DNA of 53,643 bases from an uncultured Acidimicrobiales bacterium (GCA_938038815.1 CALHTF010000157.1:1-53643); one strand, 5' to 3'. Shown: positions 25,642 through 33,941, counted from the stretch's first letter. Notes: generated from the letters alone by a model not told the origin. A program made the numbers and translations.

Positions 25642-26637
25642 TTAGCGGCGCCGACCCTTCGGGGCGGCGACCATGCGAGCATCGTCTTTGCCGGTCACCT
25701 TGATCACCCCGCGAACCTCGGCGGCGGTCACAAAACTGTTGAAGTTTCGGTAGCCCAAGTCGCGTTCGTTGAAGTCAGGGTTGCGTTTGCGAAGCGCGGT
25801 CTTCAGGCCGGTGAGCGGTACTGGGCCGTCGGCCAACAGCTTGGTCAGCAGCTCGTCGACCGCCTCGGCGCTCACCCCACTGAGCACAACCTCCGGGTCG
25901 CCCGAGCCGGTCAACTCGACCAAGCCTTTGTCGGCGAGGTGGGCGAGCAACGCGCCAAAGTTCCGGAACCCCAGTTCGGCTTCGGAGAAGGTTGGGTCTT
26001 TGCGAAGCAACGCCCGCTTGAGGCTCGACGACCGCACGGTGCCCGACGAGGACGACAAGCCGGCGAGCGTGCTGGTCACCAACGAGATGTCGGTGGTCGA
26101 GGTGGGACCGTTGTCGTCAGACTTGCCCCGCCGCTTCGGCCTTGGTTCGTCGTCGGAGTCCGACACGAGGTTGTCGTAGAACATGAATTCATCGCACGCC
26201 GGCGGCAGCAGCTTCGACGTGCTCTTGCGCACGCCGACACCAATTACCTGACGGTCGAGTTCGCGCAGCTTCTGTACGAGCGGGCTGAGGTCGCTGTCGC
26301 CCGTGCAGATGACGAACGTCGTGATGTACTCCCGATCGAGCGCCAACTCGATCGCATCGATCGCCATCTTGATATCGGCAGCGTTCTTGCGACTCCCGCC
26401 CATCTTCTGGGGAATGTCGATCAACTCGACCTGGTGTCGGGTGAGCATGCGCCGATCGCTATCGAAGTACGACCAGTCGGCGTACGCCTTGCGATGGATA
26501 ACCCGGCCTCGCTCAGCGAGCGCGTCGGCGACCGGCCCAAAGTCAAAGGCCGCACCGAGGTTGTCCTTTGCTCCGATCGCCAGGTTCTCGTAATCGAGAA
26601 AGACGGCGATACGGGGGACTTGTTCGTCGGTAGCCAT
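25642..26637 (-). CDS. NYN-domain protein with two OST-HTH (LOTUS) domains
   Basis: 331 residues. The N-terminal domain (about 1-165) is a PIN-like NYN (LabA/DUF88) ribonuclease domain with acidic residues in VFLDYENLA, NAADIKMAIDAIELA and ICTGDSDLSPLVQKLRE. A charged linker is followed by two winged-helix OST-HTH/LOTUS domains (about 190-255 and 262-325), each with the signature F(S/N)E-x-(E/D)LG-(F/Y)-RNF. This layout recalls MARF1-type RNA regulators and bacterial LabA relatives, so RNA binding and cleavage are likely. The target is unknown. The start is the ATG at 26637. Confidence 0.92.
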   Translation of the reverse strand: MATDEQVPRIAVFLDYENLAIGAKDNLGAAFDFGPVADALAERGRVIHRKAYADWSYFDSDRRMLTRHQVELIDIPQKMGGSRKNAADIKMAIDAIELALDREYITTFVICTGDSDLSPLVQKLRELDRQVIGVGVRKSTSKLLPPACDEFMFYDNLVSDSDDEPRPKRRGKSDDNGPTSTTDISLVTSTLAGLSSSSGTVRSSSLKRALLRKDPTFSEAELGFRNFGALLAHLADKGLVELTGSGDPEVVLSGVSAEAVDELLTKLLADGPVPLTGLKTALRKRNPDFNERDLGYRNFNSFVTAAEVRGVIKVTGKDDARMVAAPKGRRR

Positions 26638-26675
26638 GGTTCAGCATGACAGACCGGGTTGGAGAAGGGTCAGAC

Positions 26676-27119
26676 TCAGGCGTCGAACTTGTAGCGGTAG
26701 ACGTTGGTGTCGCGCTGCTCGAACCCAATCCGTTGATACAGGCGGTTGGCGGCTTCTCGGCTGGGGCGGGAGGTCAGGTCGACGGTGCGGGCACCGGCGG
26801 TCTTGGCGTGTTCGAGGGCCGCGTCGTTAAGGGCCCGGCCGACACCTTTGCCTCGAGCGGCTTCGTCGACCACCACATCTTCGATCCAGGCCCGCAGGCC
26901 GGTCGGGATTCGAAACATGGCCAAGGTCAGGCTGCCGACGATCTTGTCGCCGTCGTCGCCGTCGGTGGCGACCAGCAGGGTCGAGGCTTCACTATCGGCG
27001 ATGGCCTGCAACTCGGCTTTTGGTGGCGGCGGGTTCGACTTCGAGAGCTGAGGGATCAGGCGTTCGAAGGCGGCGACCACGTTGTCGTCAACGTCGGAGA
27101 CTTCAGTAATCGAGATCAA
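26676..27119 (-). CDS. GNAT family N-acetyltransferase
   Basis: A 147-residue acetyl-CoA-dependent acyltransferase. The core is IEDVVVDEAARGKGVGRALNDAAL, with the R-G-x-G-V-G pyrophosphate loop, and RPSREAANRLYQRIGFEQRDTNVYR, the usual C-terminal N-x-x-Y-x-x-x-G-F. The acceptor is not predictable. The start is probably the TTG at 27119, preceded by AGGAAGCAGG; no ATG or GTG fits without extending far upstream into non-homologous sequence. It is divergent from the PAC2 gene. Confidence 0.86.
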   Translation of the reverse strand: MISITEVSDVDDNVVAAFERLIPQLSKSNPPPPKAELQAIADSEASTLLVATDGDDGDKIVGSLTLAMFRIPTGLRAWIEDVVVDEAARGKGVGRALNDAALEHAKTAGARTVDLTSRPSREAANRLYQRIGFEQRDTNVYRYKFDA

Positions 27120-27248
27120 CGTGGACCTGCTTCCTTGAGGGATGTGTTGGGGCGGAGTGTGATGCGAGCCTATCGACCGACCATTTCGAAAATGTAGGCC
27201 GTAGGAATCACAGACGTAATTTTTGGGGGCAACCCCGGAAGTCGCCGA

Positions 27249-27254
27249 TACCCT
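27249..27254 (+). promoter_or_regulatory. -10 box of PAC2 gene
   Basis: TACCCT, 8 bases before the GTG at 27263; predicted leader 2 bases. Confidence 0.45.
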
Positions 27255-27262
27255 CAGCAGCC

Positions 27263-28141
27263 GTGTCCCAGAATTCCGCACCCTTCCTGCAGATCACCAA
27301 CGATCTGCCAGCAAGTGCATCGGTGCTCGTTGCGGCCTTTGAAGGCTGGAACGATGCGGGCGACGCTGCGTCGATCGCGGCGAAGCATCTTTCCCAGATC
27401 TGGGACGGCGCAGCTTGTGGCCATATTGAGCCTGAGGAGTTCTTCGACTTCTCCACCACCCGGCCGCGTGTCGAGTTGGCCGACAACCGCACCCGGCGTA
27501 TCCGCTGGCCCGATGTCACCATCTGGGGCGGCAAGATCGACGAAGAACGCAACGGCCTAATCGTCACCGGCTCCGAACCACAGCTTCGTTGGCGCACCTT
27601 TGCCCAACAGGTCGTCGAGGTGGCGACCCGCTGTGGCGTCGACCGAGTCATCACCCTCGGTGCGCTGCTCGCCGAAGTCCCGCACACCCGGCCCGTGCCG
27701 GTGTTCGGATCGAGCGAATCACCCACCCTGGCCAAAGAGTTCCAGCTCGAACCATCGAGCTACGAAGGCCCGACCGGAATCGTCGGCGTGCTCAACGCCG
27801 AGTGCGCGAAGGCCAACCTCGACGTCGTGAGCCTCTGGGCTGCCGTACCGTCGTACCTCCCGGGCGCCGCATCGCCAAAGGCCGGACAGGCGCTGCTTCG
27901 CCGCCTTGGCCCGATCGTTGGATCGCCGATCAACACCGAGTCACTCGACTCGGCGTCGGCTGCCTACGAGCAACAGGTCGGCGAGATGGTCGCCGAAGAC
28001 GAGGCGACCCAGCACTACGTACGTCAGCTCGAAGAGCACCAGGACGATGAAGCTGCCACCAGCCTCGACGAAGGCTTCGAGAACGCCGACCCCCAAGAGA
28101 TGGTCGCCGAGCTCGAACAGTTCCTACGCGAACACGACTAA
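27263..28141 (+). CDS. PAC2 family protein
   Basis: A 292-residue member of the PAC2 (proteasome assembly chaperone 2-like, DUF75) family common in actinobacteria. VLVAAFEGWNDAGDAASIAAKHL is the N-terminal hallmark, EEFFDFSTTRPRVEL follows, then VDRVITLGALLAEVPHTRPVPV and the conserved YEGPTGIVGVLN. The acidic C-terminal tail of about 70 residues (ending LEQFLREHD) is predicted helical. It starts at a GTG with a nearly leaderless promoter. Whether it serves an actinobacterial proteasome cannot be told from the window, which contains no proteasome gene. Confidence 0.9.
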   Translation: MSQNSAPFLQITNDLPASASVLVAAFEGWNDAGDAASIAAKHLSQIWDGAACGHIEPEEFFDFSTTRPRVELADNRTRRIRWPDVTIWGGKIDEERNGLIVTGSEPQLRWRTFAQQVVEVATRCGVDRVITLGALLAEVPHTRPVPVFGSSESPTLAKEFQLEPSSYEGPTGIVGVLNAECAKANLDVVSLWAAVPSYLPGAASPKAGQALLRRLGPIVGSPINTESLDSASAAYEQQVGEMVAEDEATQHYVRQLEEHQDDEAATSLDEGFENADPQEMVAELEQFLREHD

Positions 28142-28658
28142 CACCTTCGGTTTCGACTCCATGAGGTAGAAATCACTCCCCCGGGAGCCCTAGCTGTCCA
28201 AACGTGCATGTAGGGGCCAGGCCCCGATTCCCACACAGAGCGCGATTCACGCGTCCGCGACCCGGAAATGGCCTAGAATCCCACGCTAAGCGTTCGGTGC
28301 CAGGCTCCAGTGCCAGGCTCCAGTGCCAGGCTCCAGTGCCGGTCGGTCTTCGGTCCTGACGGACCTACGAGCCTTAGCGAGTTGCTTCGCAACTCGGGAT
28401 TGGGCCGACGCGAGGGACGTTTTCGGTGGAGCGCAGCGGAACCGGAAACTCCAGGAACCCCAGAGGCCCCCAAGGGCCAAAGGGTTCACCCGGTCAGGTC
28501 TTCGGTCCTGGCGGACCTACGATCCTCAGCGAGTTGCTGCGCAACTCGGGACCTCTGCGCACTCACAATCAGGGACGTTTTGGTCGGAGCGAAGCGGAGG
28601 CCGAAACTCCGTAAGGATCGAAGCCCGCTAGGGCCAAGACCGACCCAGTGCCAGGCTC
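28142..28658. repeat. Repeat-rich non-coding block
   Basis: No credible gene. Three tandem copies of the 13-mer GTGCCAGGCTCCA (28297-28335) plus a partial fourth precede two imperfect tandem units of about 150 bases (28345-28496 and 28497-28640), and one more copy of the 13-mer (28648-28660, last base T) closes the block, overlapping the 3' end of the next gene. Each unit has the hairpins GGTCC-TGRC-GGACC and CGAGTTGC-3 nt-GCAACTCG (loops TTC and TGC), then GGGACGTTTT, a GGAGCG-rich segment and GAAACTCC. The second hairpin also occurs at 2151-2169. Confidence 0.75.
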
Positions 28659-29237
28659 CTAGGATGCGGACATCCTACCGATGGCGTGGAGGAAGGTGGC
28701 CTGCGGGTCGAGCGTGCCCTGGTAGTGCGGGAGCGTGGCGAAATTCGGGGACCGTTCGAGGGTCGCCCGTTCCGCTGTTGCGACCTCCATACCGATTGCC
28801 AGGGCGTCAGGATCAAGGACGACGACGGTGCCGATGGCGGTACCCACGTCCCAGGTGTGGCCGAGCTGATCGACAATGCGAAATCCAAGCACTCGCCGAG
28901 CGGTGACTGGACCAACGCGATGCTCGATGATCCGGGCTAGCGAACCGTCGAACGCCACCAACGCCGTCGCTGCAGCTTCGTTGACCTGGGCCATTACGTC
29001 GCCATTGTGCGGATCGAGCCCGACCCCGGCTGCGGAAGCCTCGCTCAGCGATGCACCACCCAAGGTCATGGCCGTAAACCGTTCACCGGCCACAACGTGA
29101 TCGACGACATCGAAGACCGACCACCCGGCGCAGGGTGTAGGCCGGTCCCAGTGCGACGGCTCAACCGCCGCCACCATCGCAGCGAACCCGGCCATAGTCG
29201 CCGCCATGGCGCCACGAAGCTGATCGTCAGTGACCAT
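28659..29237 (-). CDS. TIGR03086-type DinB-like metal-binding protein
   Basis: A 192-residue four-helix protein of the mycothiol-dependent maleylpyruvate isomerase / DinB superfamily, TIGR03086 subgroup. The motif RPTPCAGWSVFDVVDHVVAGE near residue 32 carries the first metal histidine; LGFRIVDQLGHTWDVGTAIG has a further one. Such proteins are metal-dependent thiol-S-transferase-like enzymes of actinobacteria, usually of unknown substrate. The ATG at 29237 lies 6 bases after a TAGGTT box, so the mRNA is probably leaderless. Its 3' end borders the repeat block. Confidence 0.88.
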   Translation of the reverse strand: MVTDDQLRGAMAATMAGFAAMVAAVEPSHWDRPTPCAGWSVFDVVDHVVAGERFTAMTLGGASLSEASAAGVGLDPHNGDVMAQVNEAAATALVAFDGSLARIIEHRVGPVTARRVLGFRIVDQLGHTWDVGTAIGTVVVLDPDALAIGMEVATAERATLERSPNFATLPHYQGTLDPQATFLHAIGRMSAS

Positions 29238-29243
29238 AAATCG

Positions 29244-29249
29244 AACCTA
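29244..29249 (-). promoter_or_regulatory. -10 box of DinB-like gene
   Basis: TAGGTT on the minus strand, exactly 6 bases before the ATG at 29237; the predicted +1 is the start codon. Confidence 0.5.
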
Positions 29250-29412
29250 ACGGCCCCGGCACAGCAGAACCAACAACGAAGCTTCAGACGCACTCCCACT
29301 ATCGACCATCGGGAGGTATTCGACTCGAGCAAAGCGAGACCGAACGGTTGACGGAACAAGCTCCGTGCAACGGCCGCCGGAGGCGGAAACACCGCGGCGT
29401 TCGCCCACGACA

Positions 29413-29440
29413 AAAGCGCTCCCAAAGGGAGCGCTTTTTC
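29413..29440 (-). terminator. Rho-independent terminator of tRNA-Val
   Basis: A 12-base perfect stem, AAAAGCGCTCCC pairing with GGGAGCGCTTTT around a 3-base loop, 13 bases beyond the tRNA 3' end. The A- and T-runs make it functional in both directions. Confidence 0.85.
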
Positions 29441-29452
29441 GTTTCGTTTCGT

Positions 29453-29525
29453 GGGCGTTGAGGGACTTGAACCCCCGACCCCCTCCATGTCATGGAGGTG
29501 CTCTAGCCAACTGAGCTAAACGCCC
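29453..29525 (-). tRNA. tRNA-Val (anticodon GAC)
   Basis: 73 bases. The acceptor stem GGGCGTT pairs with AACGCCC. The D-arm is GCTC...GAGC, the anticodon arm is CCTCC with loop ATGACAT (anticodon GAC) and GGAGG, and the T-arm GGGGG-TTCAAGT-CCCTC. The CCA end is not encoded. A strong terminator follows it. Confidence 0.95.
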
Positions 29526-29578
29526 GGGAGACGAAATCGTAGCAGCTTCGCCGACCGAGTCCTACGTGGAGCTTTCTG

Positions 29579-29615
29579 TTTGCAGTTGTGCCGCGCCCGG
29601 CGGCTCAACTGCAAA
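29579..29615. terminator. Long hairpin after the 29620 gene
   Basis: TTTGCAGTTG (29579-29588) pairs perfectly with CAACTGCAAA (29606-29615); inside it GCCGC and GCGGC form a second stem. It lies 4 bases beyond the stop of the gene ending at 29620 and before the tRNA-Val promoter region. On the minus strand no T-run follows. Confidence 0.55.
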
Positions 29616-29619
29616 AATT

Positions 29620-30321
29620 TCAGGTGGAGAAGACGGTGAAGTCGGCTTCGGTGGCGGGGACGAAGGTGACGCTGCGGCGGCCGTATTTCCAGGTTTCGGT
29701 TCGCTTTTCGAACACGTCGTAGCCCGAGCCCCGGGTGCCGATCACGGCGCCTTTGTTGGCGGCTTCGGGGTAACAGGTGGCGTAGCGCACCACGTCGGGG
29801 CTGGCGGCCTTTGCGGCGTCGCTCAGAATGTAGAGCGCTTCGCTAAAGACGTTGCGTTTCCGGAACGCCGGCGGAATCCAGGCGCCTTCGACGATGAGGG
29901 TTTCGGGTCCGTAGTCGGGAAACAGCGGGCCCCAATAATCCTTCAGCTTGGCGGCTTGGCTGTGGGGTATGAACCACTGCAGGTAGGCCGGTGCACCGTC
30001 GGGGTCGACCGCTACCCAGCCGCCGAGAAAGCCCGCCTCATAGATCGCCCGGCGCCGATCGAGGAACTGTTTATCTCGGTCCTTGAGGCCCGTGGTATCG
30101 AAGAGCCGGTCGGCGAGTTCTTGATTGTTGTCGAGCAGCACCGCTTCGAGCGGGATGTCGGCTGACGACGGGTACGCGTAGGTCTTTTCGTAGTCGCGGC
30201 GCAGGCCGACCGAGTCGGTCTCCGACGAGATCCAGCCCTGGAGGTCTTCCTTCACCGTGTCGAGCTCGCCGGCTTTCACCTGCTCGACCATTACCTTGAG
30301 TCGGTCGATTACACGGCTCAT
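29620..30321 (-). CDS. GNAT-like protein of the polysaccharide locus, unknown function
   Basis: A 233-residue soluble protein. The C-terminal half looks like a GNAT fold: LIVEGAWIPPAFRKRNVFSEALYILSD would be strand 4 and the CoA-binding helix, and GTRGSGYDVFEKRTETWKYGRR the final strands. The N-terminal helix region VIDRLKVMVEQVKAGELDTV is charged and may pack against it. I do not recognise a named family. It follows the FemAB-like gene by 18 bases with GGAG as ribosome binding site, so the two are co-transcribed and may act on the same glycan or peptide. Confidence 0.75.
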   Translation of the reverse strand: MSRVIDRLKVMVEQVKAGELDTVKEDLQGWISSETDSVGLRRDYEKTYAYPSSADIPLEAVLLDNNQELADRLFDTTGLKDRDKQFLDRRRAIYEAGFLGGWVAVDPDGAPAYLQWFIPHSQAAKLKDYWGPLFPDYGPETLIVEGAWIPPAFRKRNVFSEALYILSDAAKAASPDVVRYATCYPEAANKGAVIGTRGSGYDVFEKRTETWKYGRRSVTFVPATEADFTVFST

Positions 30322-30339
30322 CAGTGGGTTCTCCTCGGG

Positions 30340-31377
30340 TTAGGCGAAGTAGCGATAGACCAGGTCGCCAGCCCGCTCGGTAATTTCGTCGGGTACATCG
30401 GGCGAAACAAACAGGGCGGTGAGTTTGCCGAGGGTTTCGCGTACTTCGCCGGTTGCGTCAATCTTGTTGAGCGGCTCGTAGCAGAAGGTGGTGAGCTCGC
30501 TGCGCACCGCTCCGAAGCGACGTTTGAAGTCGATGAGTCCAGGTTGGTCGATGTCGCTGCGGCCCAGATCGAGGGTTTTGAGTCCGCGGTCGAGACCATG
30601 GTCGATCGCTCCCATCATGGCGCCGTGGCTCACGCCAACCGACCGGTAGTCGGGGTTCGACGCCGCGTACTTGTAGTAGAGGGTGTCGCCCGCTTCGAGT
30701 AGGAGGCAACCACCGGCGACGGTGTCGCCGTCGAAGCCGAGCACGATCGCTCCGAAACCATCGGCCATGAAGTTCTCCCACAGCGCTTCGAAGAGGCCGA
30801 ACGGCTGACACAGCAGCGAGTGCTTGTACTTGCGCACGCCGAGGTGCATGTCGTAGAACGCCCGCAGCTCATCATGAGATTCGGCCAGGCGGAAGGTGAG
30901 GCCGGCCTTTTCAGCCTTGCGAATATGGCGACGGGGCTGTTGCCCGAACCGGGCCACGATCTCTTCTCGAGATGCATCGAGCGCCACCGAGTGCCGCACG
31001 GTTTGCCCGTCGACCGAGAACCGCTCGTCTTGGCTCACAATCGAGTCAGCGAAGGTCTGAACCAGTACCGCAGCGCCCGACGCAACAAGCGGTTCGGACA
31101 GCCGTTTCCATGACTCGAGGTCGGGCACCAGCGGCGCCACGTAGTCGCTGAACGGCAGCGAGGTAATCCGCTCGCCTCGAACATCGTTGATCCGCACAAA
31201 AGGAATAGCGGCGGTGATTTCGCCCGCCGCGTTACGTTCAACGGTGGCTTCGAAATGGAAGCCGAACCCCTTCGACAGCGAACTCATCCATCGGCGGCTG
31301 CAAAACAACTCACCGGCGCGGCCCGACACGAAAGTGTCCCAGGCAGGCTCGCTCAAAATGTCGATTGTTTCAGGCAC
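30340..31377 (-). CDS. FemAB-like acyltransferase
   Basis: A 345-residue double-GNAT protein of the FemAB / BioF2-like acetyltransferase type found in exopolysaccharide loci. The first half contains LPFSDYVAPLVPD. RHSVALDASREEIVARFGQQPRRHIRKAEKAGL and FYDMHLGVRKYKHSL are the hallmark of these FemAB relatives, and GGCLLLEAGDTLYYKYAASNPDYRS with DLGRSDIDQPGLIDFKRRFGA closes the second domain. Related proteins transfer acyl or aminoacyl groups. It begins with GTG at 31377, 7 bases after a weak TTAGTT box. Direct repeats at 31448-31483 lie upstream. Confidence 0.85.
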   Translation of the reverse strand: MPETIDILSEPAWDTFVSGRAGELFCSRRWMSSLSKGFGFHFEATVERNAAGEITAAIPFVRINDVRGERITSLPFSDYVAPLVPDLESWKRLSEPLVASGAAVLVQTFADSIVSQDERFSVDGQTVRHSVALDASREEIVARFGQQPRRHIRKAEKAGLTFRLAESHDELRAFYDMHLGVRKYKHSLLCQPFGLFEALWENFMADGFGAIVLGFDGDTVAGGCLLLEAGDTLYYKYAASNPDYRSVGVSHGAMMGAIDHGLDRGLKTLDLGRSDIDQPGLIDFKRRFGAVRSELTTFCYEPLNKIDATGEVRETLGKLTALFVSPDVPDEITERAGDLVYRYFA

Positions 31378-31419
31378 GAGGAAGAACTAATGGTCGAAGT
31401 CTGGCGGGACAACGCGGGT

Positions 31420-31443
31420 AAAACCCGTGGTGGAACGGGGTTT
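31420..31443 (-). terminator. Probable terminator of the polymerase-transferase gene
   Basis: On the minus strand AAACCCCGT, a 6-base loop and ACGGGTTTT, about 87 bases after the stop at 31530. The T-run is short and the stem has a bulge. Confidence 0.5.
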
Positions 31444-31447
31444 ACTT

Positions 31448-31483
31448 CAAGTTGTACACCAAGGTGTTACAACTTGTACACCA
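31448..31483. promoter_or_regulatory. Operator-like repeats upstream of the FemAB-like gene
   Basis: CAAGTTGTACACCA (31448-31461) and CAACTTGTACACCA (31470-31483) are direct repeats 22 bases apart that differ at one position. The first copy is also part of an inverted repeat, AAGTTGTACACC-AA-GGTGTTACAACTT. About two DNA turns of spacing on the same face suggest a regulator site for the 31377-29620 operon. Confidence 0.55.
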
Positions 31484-31529
31484 CCGCCGTGACATTTCCG
31501 CCAATTCTACGGTTTTGAGGCCAAATGGC

Positions 31530-33893
31530 CTACCGTGCGCCGTCGCCTCGCACCAGAACCATCGGGGTCTTGATCAAAATGCCGAGGTCGCGGAATAGGT
31601 TAACCTGCGAGGCATAATCGACATCGAGATCGAGCATTTGTAGCGATGTGAGCTTGTTTCGGCCCGAAACCTGCCACAACCCGGTACAACCCGGCTTTAC
31701 GAGGCTCCGCATGCGGTGTTGGGGAGCAAAGAGCTCCACTTCCCATGGGAGAGCCGGACGAGGCCCGATGAGTGACATATCGCCCTTGAGCACGTTGTAC
31801 AGCTGCGGCAACTCGTCGAGGCTGAGGCGGCGCAAGAAGCTGCCGATCGGGGTGACGCGCGAATCGACCAACTTGAACGCGCCGTCTTCGGTGTCGGCGG
31901 TGGCGTTCGGGTCGAGTAGCTGCTTTTTGACGAACTCGCGGTGTTCGCTGTCGTCGTTGTTGGCTGCCATGGTGCGCAGCTTGTAGATCGTAAATGGCTT
32001 TTCGAGCACACCCACCCGTTCCTGGGTGAAAATGGCCGGGCCCTTTGAGGTCAGCCGGATGATCGCCATGATGATCAGCAACGGGATAGCCAGCACCAAC
32101 AACCCCAGGCTTGAGGCGACGATATCGACGGTGCGCTTGAGGAACCGTTGGGTCTTGTTTGGCTGCAGACGCGTGAGCGTTTCCCGGCGGCGAATGGCGG
32201 CCGGCGACTCGACCAATAAGGTGCTGTAGCCCATACCGCGGCCGTCGTCGACGTAACGCGACTTACCCTCGGGGAACCACTTGATCGACGGCGCACCTAC
32301 AACAGCCAACGCGAGCAGCGGCCAGAAGATGTCGGCGGTGCCGCGCAAGGTGATGTGTGGGTCAAAGGTCTGGTTGACGAACAACGAACAGAACGCACCG
32401 AACGACGCTATGGCGGCTATTTGGGCGGGCCCTTCTCGTTCTCGCGACAAGCGCCACATCGTCTTGGCGCCGTAATACATGAAGAACATGAACCCTAAGA
32501 AGAGCGGCAAGCCACCTATCCAAAAGAGCCACAAGTGGCCACTTTCAATCCAGATCCACTGGAAATCACCCCCGACGTCGGGTTGGGGTACCCGGGCTTG
32601 TGGGCTCACGCCGAAGAACCAGTCGTTGAGCGACTTGAACTGAGGCAAGAAGAAGGTGCGCAAGTTATGGGCGCGAACGTCCCAGCTCGAACCGGGGTTG
32701 GTGACCCGCATCGCTTCGGGCTGGTCGGCCGGCGGGATGTTCGCAATGCCATCGCGTTGGTACGAGGTAAGGGTTCCATCGTTTGACAGACCCACCACGC
32801 GCGCTTCGATCACCGGATACACCATGAACGACACAACCATCAGAATCGGTATGCCGTACATGAGGATCTTGCCCACGCTGCGAGACACGATCGCCACACC
32901 CACCGCGCCGGCGAGCAGAGCAATAAGGCCCGAGGTCTGACCAGATCCCATCGTGCCCAGCACCGTAATGAAGGCAATGGGGCCCAGGAGCCAGATCGGA
33001 CGTTCGCCCTTAATCAGCATCGCAAAGGCGATGAAGGCGTGGATAGCCATGTAGCCGCCCAAGCCAATCGGGTTACCAATGGTTGCTGCTCCCCGACCAT
33101 CGTTGATGATGTTCTGTCCGGGTGGGAAGTAGGCGGCGAGGGTGAAGGCAAAGTTGAACGTGTTGCGGGAGTCGATAACCGCCATCGCGCCAATAGCGCT
33201 CGATGCGAGCAGCGTTACCCACAACAGCTCGCGTACCTGGCTGGGCGTTTTGATGACGAGGCGCACGATCAAATAGATCGCTAAAAACTTCCACAAGGTG
33301 ATCGAGTAGAAGATGTCGTCGTTGTTGAGTGGGCGGAGACGTCCGTAGGTGAACACCATCGGCAAGATCGACCCGGTGAACACAAAGAGCAGGGTCGCCA
33401 TCTCGAACTTGTTTATTCGAAACGTGAATTTTCGTGACCAGATCAGCCACCTGACGGCGAGGGCGATCACCACCAGCGCAAGGAAGACCTCGTTGGGTCG
33501 CAGCAGTGGCATGTACAGGTTTCGGGGTACGCCAACCACAAATGGGGTGGCGCCCACGAGTACCCACGCGCCAAAGGGCGGGTAGTACACGGTGAGCCCC
33601 ATGATCGCGAGGGCAACTACGGCACCAAAGATTCGGTTCTCGCCGGTGGCGAGCACGGCACCGGTGGCCAATGCAAGGACCAACAGCGCCATCATGATGC
33701 GACGCTCGACCGAACGGCGGTCGCCAGCGAGCAACCGGTCGAAGGCTTCGCCAATGTTCGACGAGATCGAGCCCGGGGTGTTCGGGCGCTGTGGTGGGCC
33801 GCCGCCGGTTGAGCGGCGTACGACCGTCGGGATGTCGGTCGCCCGACGGCGACGAAGACTCACTCTGGGGCGGTCGACAGCTATCTCAGCCAT
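31530..33893 (-). CDS. Fusion of Wzy-like O-antigen polymerase and polyprenyl-phosphate sugar-1-phosphate transferase
   Basis: 787 residues. After a basic N-terminus, residues about 65-555 form a polytopic membrane region with a large extracytoplasmic loop (around VVGLSNDGTLTSYQRDG to VPQPDVGGDFQW), typical of O-antigen ligase/polymerase proteins. Residues about 581-787 are a complete phosphoglycosyl transferase of the bacterial sugar transferase family: KRTVDIVASSLGLL (re-entrant membrane helix), GPAIFTQERVG, YKLRTM, SLDELPQLYNVLKGDMSLIG with the catalytic Asp-Glu, and PGCTGLWQVSGRN. One chain would thus both load the first sugar onto the lipid carrier and polymerise repeat units. These activities are normally on separate proteins. 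No stop or frameshift separates the parts. The leader has CCCCCCAAA and GAAAGG. Confidence 0.9.
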   Translation of the reverse strand: MAEIAVDRPRVSLRRRRATDIPTVVRRSTGGGPPQRPNTPGSISSNIGEAFDRLLAGDRRSVERRIMMALLVLALATGAVLATGENRIFGAVVALAIMGLTVYYPPFGAWVLVGATPFVVGVPRNLYMPLLRPNEVFLALVVIALAVRWLIWSRKFTFRINKFEMATLLFVFTGSILPMVFTYGRLRPLNNDDIFYSITLWKFLAIYLIVRLVIKTPSQVRELLWVTLLASSAIGAMAVIDSRNTFNFAFTLAAYFPPGQNIINDGRGAATIGNPIGLGGYMAIHAFIAFAMLIKGERPIWLLGPIAFITVLGTMGSGQTSGLIALLAGAVGVAIVSRSVGKILMYGIPILMVVSFMVYPVIEARVVGLSNDGTLTSYQRDGIANIPPADQPEAMRVTNPGSSWDVRAHNLRTFFLPQFKSLNDWFFGVSPQARVPQPDVGGDFQWIWIESGHLWLFWIGGLPLFLGFMFFMYYGAKTMWRLSREREGPAQIAAIASFGAFCSLFVNQTFDPHITLRGTADIFWPLLALAVVGAPSIKWFPEGKSRYVDDGRGMGYSTLLVESPAAIRRRETLTRLQPNKTQRFLKRTVDIVASSLGLLVLAIPLLIIMAIIRLTSKGPAIFTQERVGVLEKPFTIYKLRTMAANNDDSEHREFVKKQLLDPNATADTEDGAFKLVDSRVTPIGSFLRRLSLDELPQLYNVLKGDMSLIGPRPALPWEVELFAPQHRMRSLVKPGCTGLWQVSGRNKLTSLQMLDLDVDYASQVNLFRDLGILIKTPMVLVRGDGAR

Positions 33894-33941
33894 ATGGCTG
33901 ACCTTTCAAACACATTTGGGGGGAGGAGAGATATTTGCTGA

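Noticed and set aside
28297..28340. Short tandem repeats as a CRISPR array
   Set aside because: The 13-mers are directly adjacent without spacers, and no cas gene is present.
29066..29488. A coding frame across the tRNA-Val region on the minus strand
   Set aside because: It overlaps the tRNA and its terminator, is out of frame with the DinB-like gene and matches no family.
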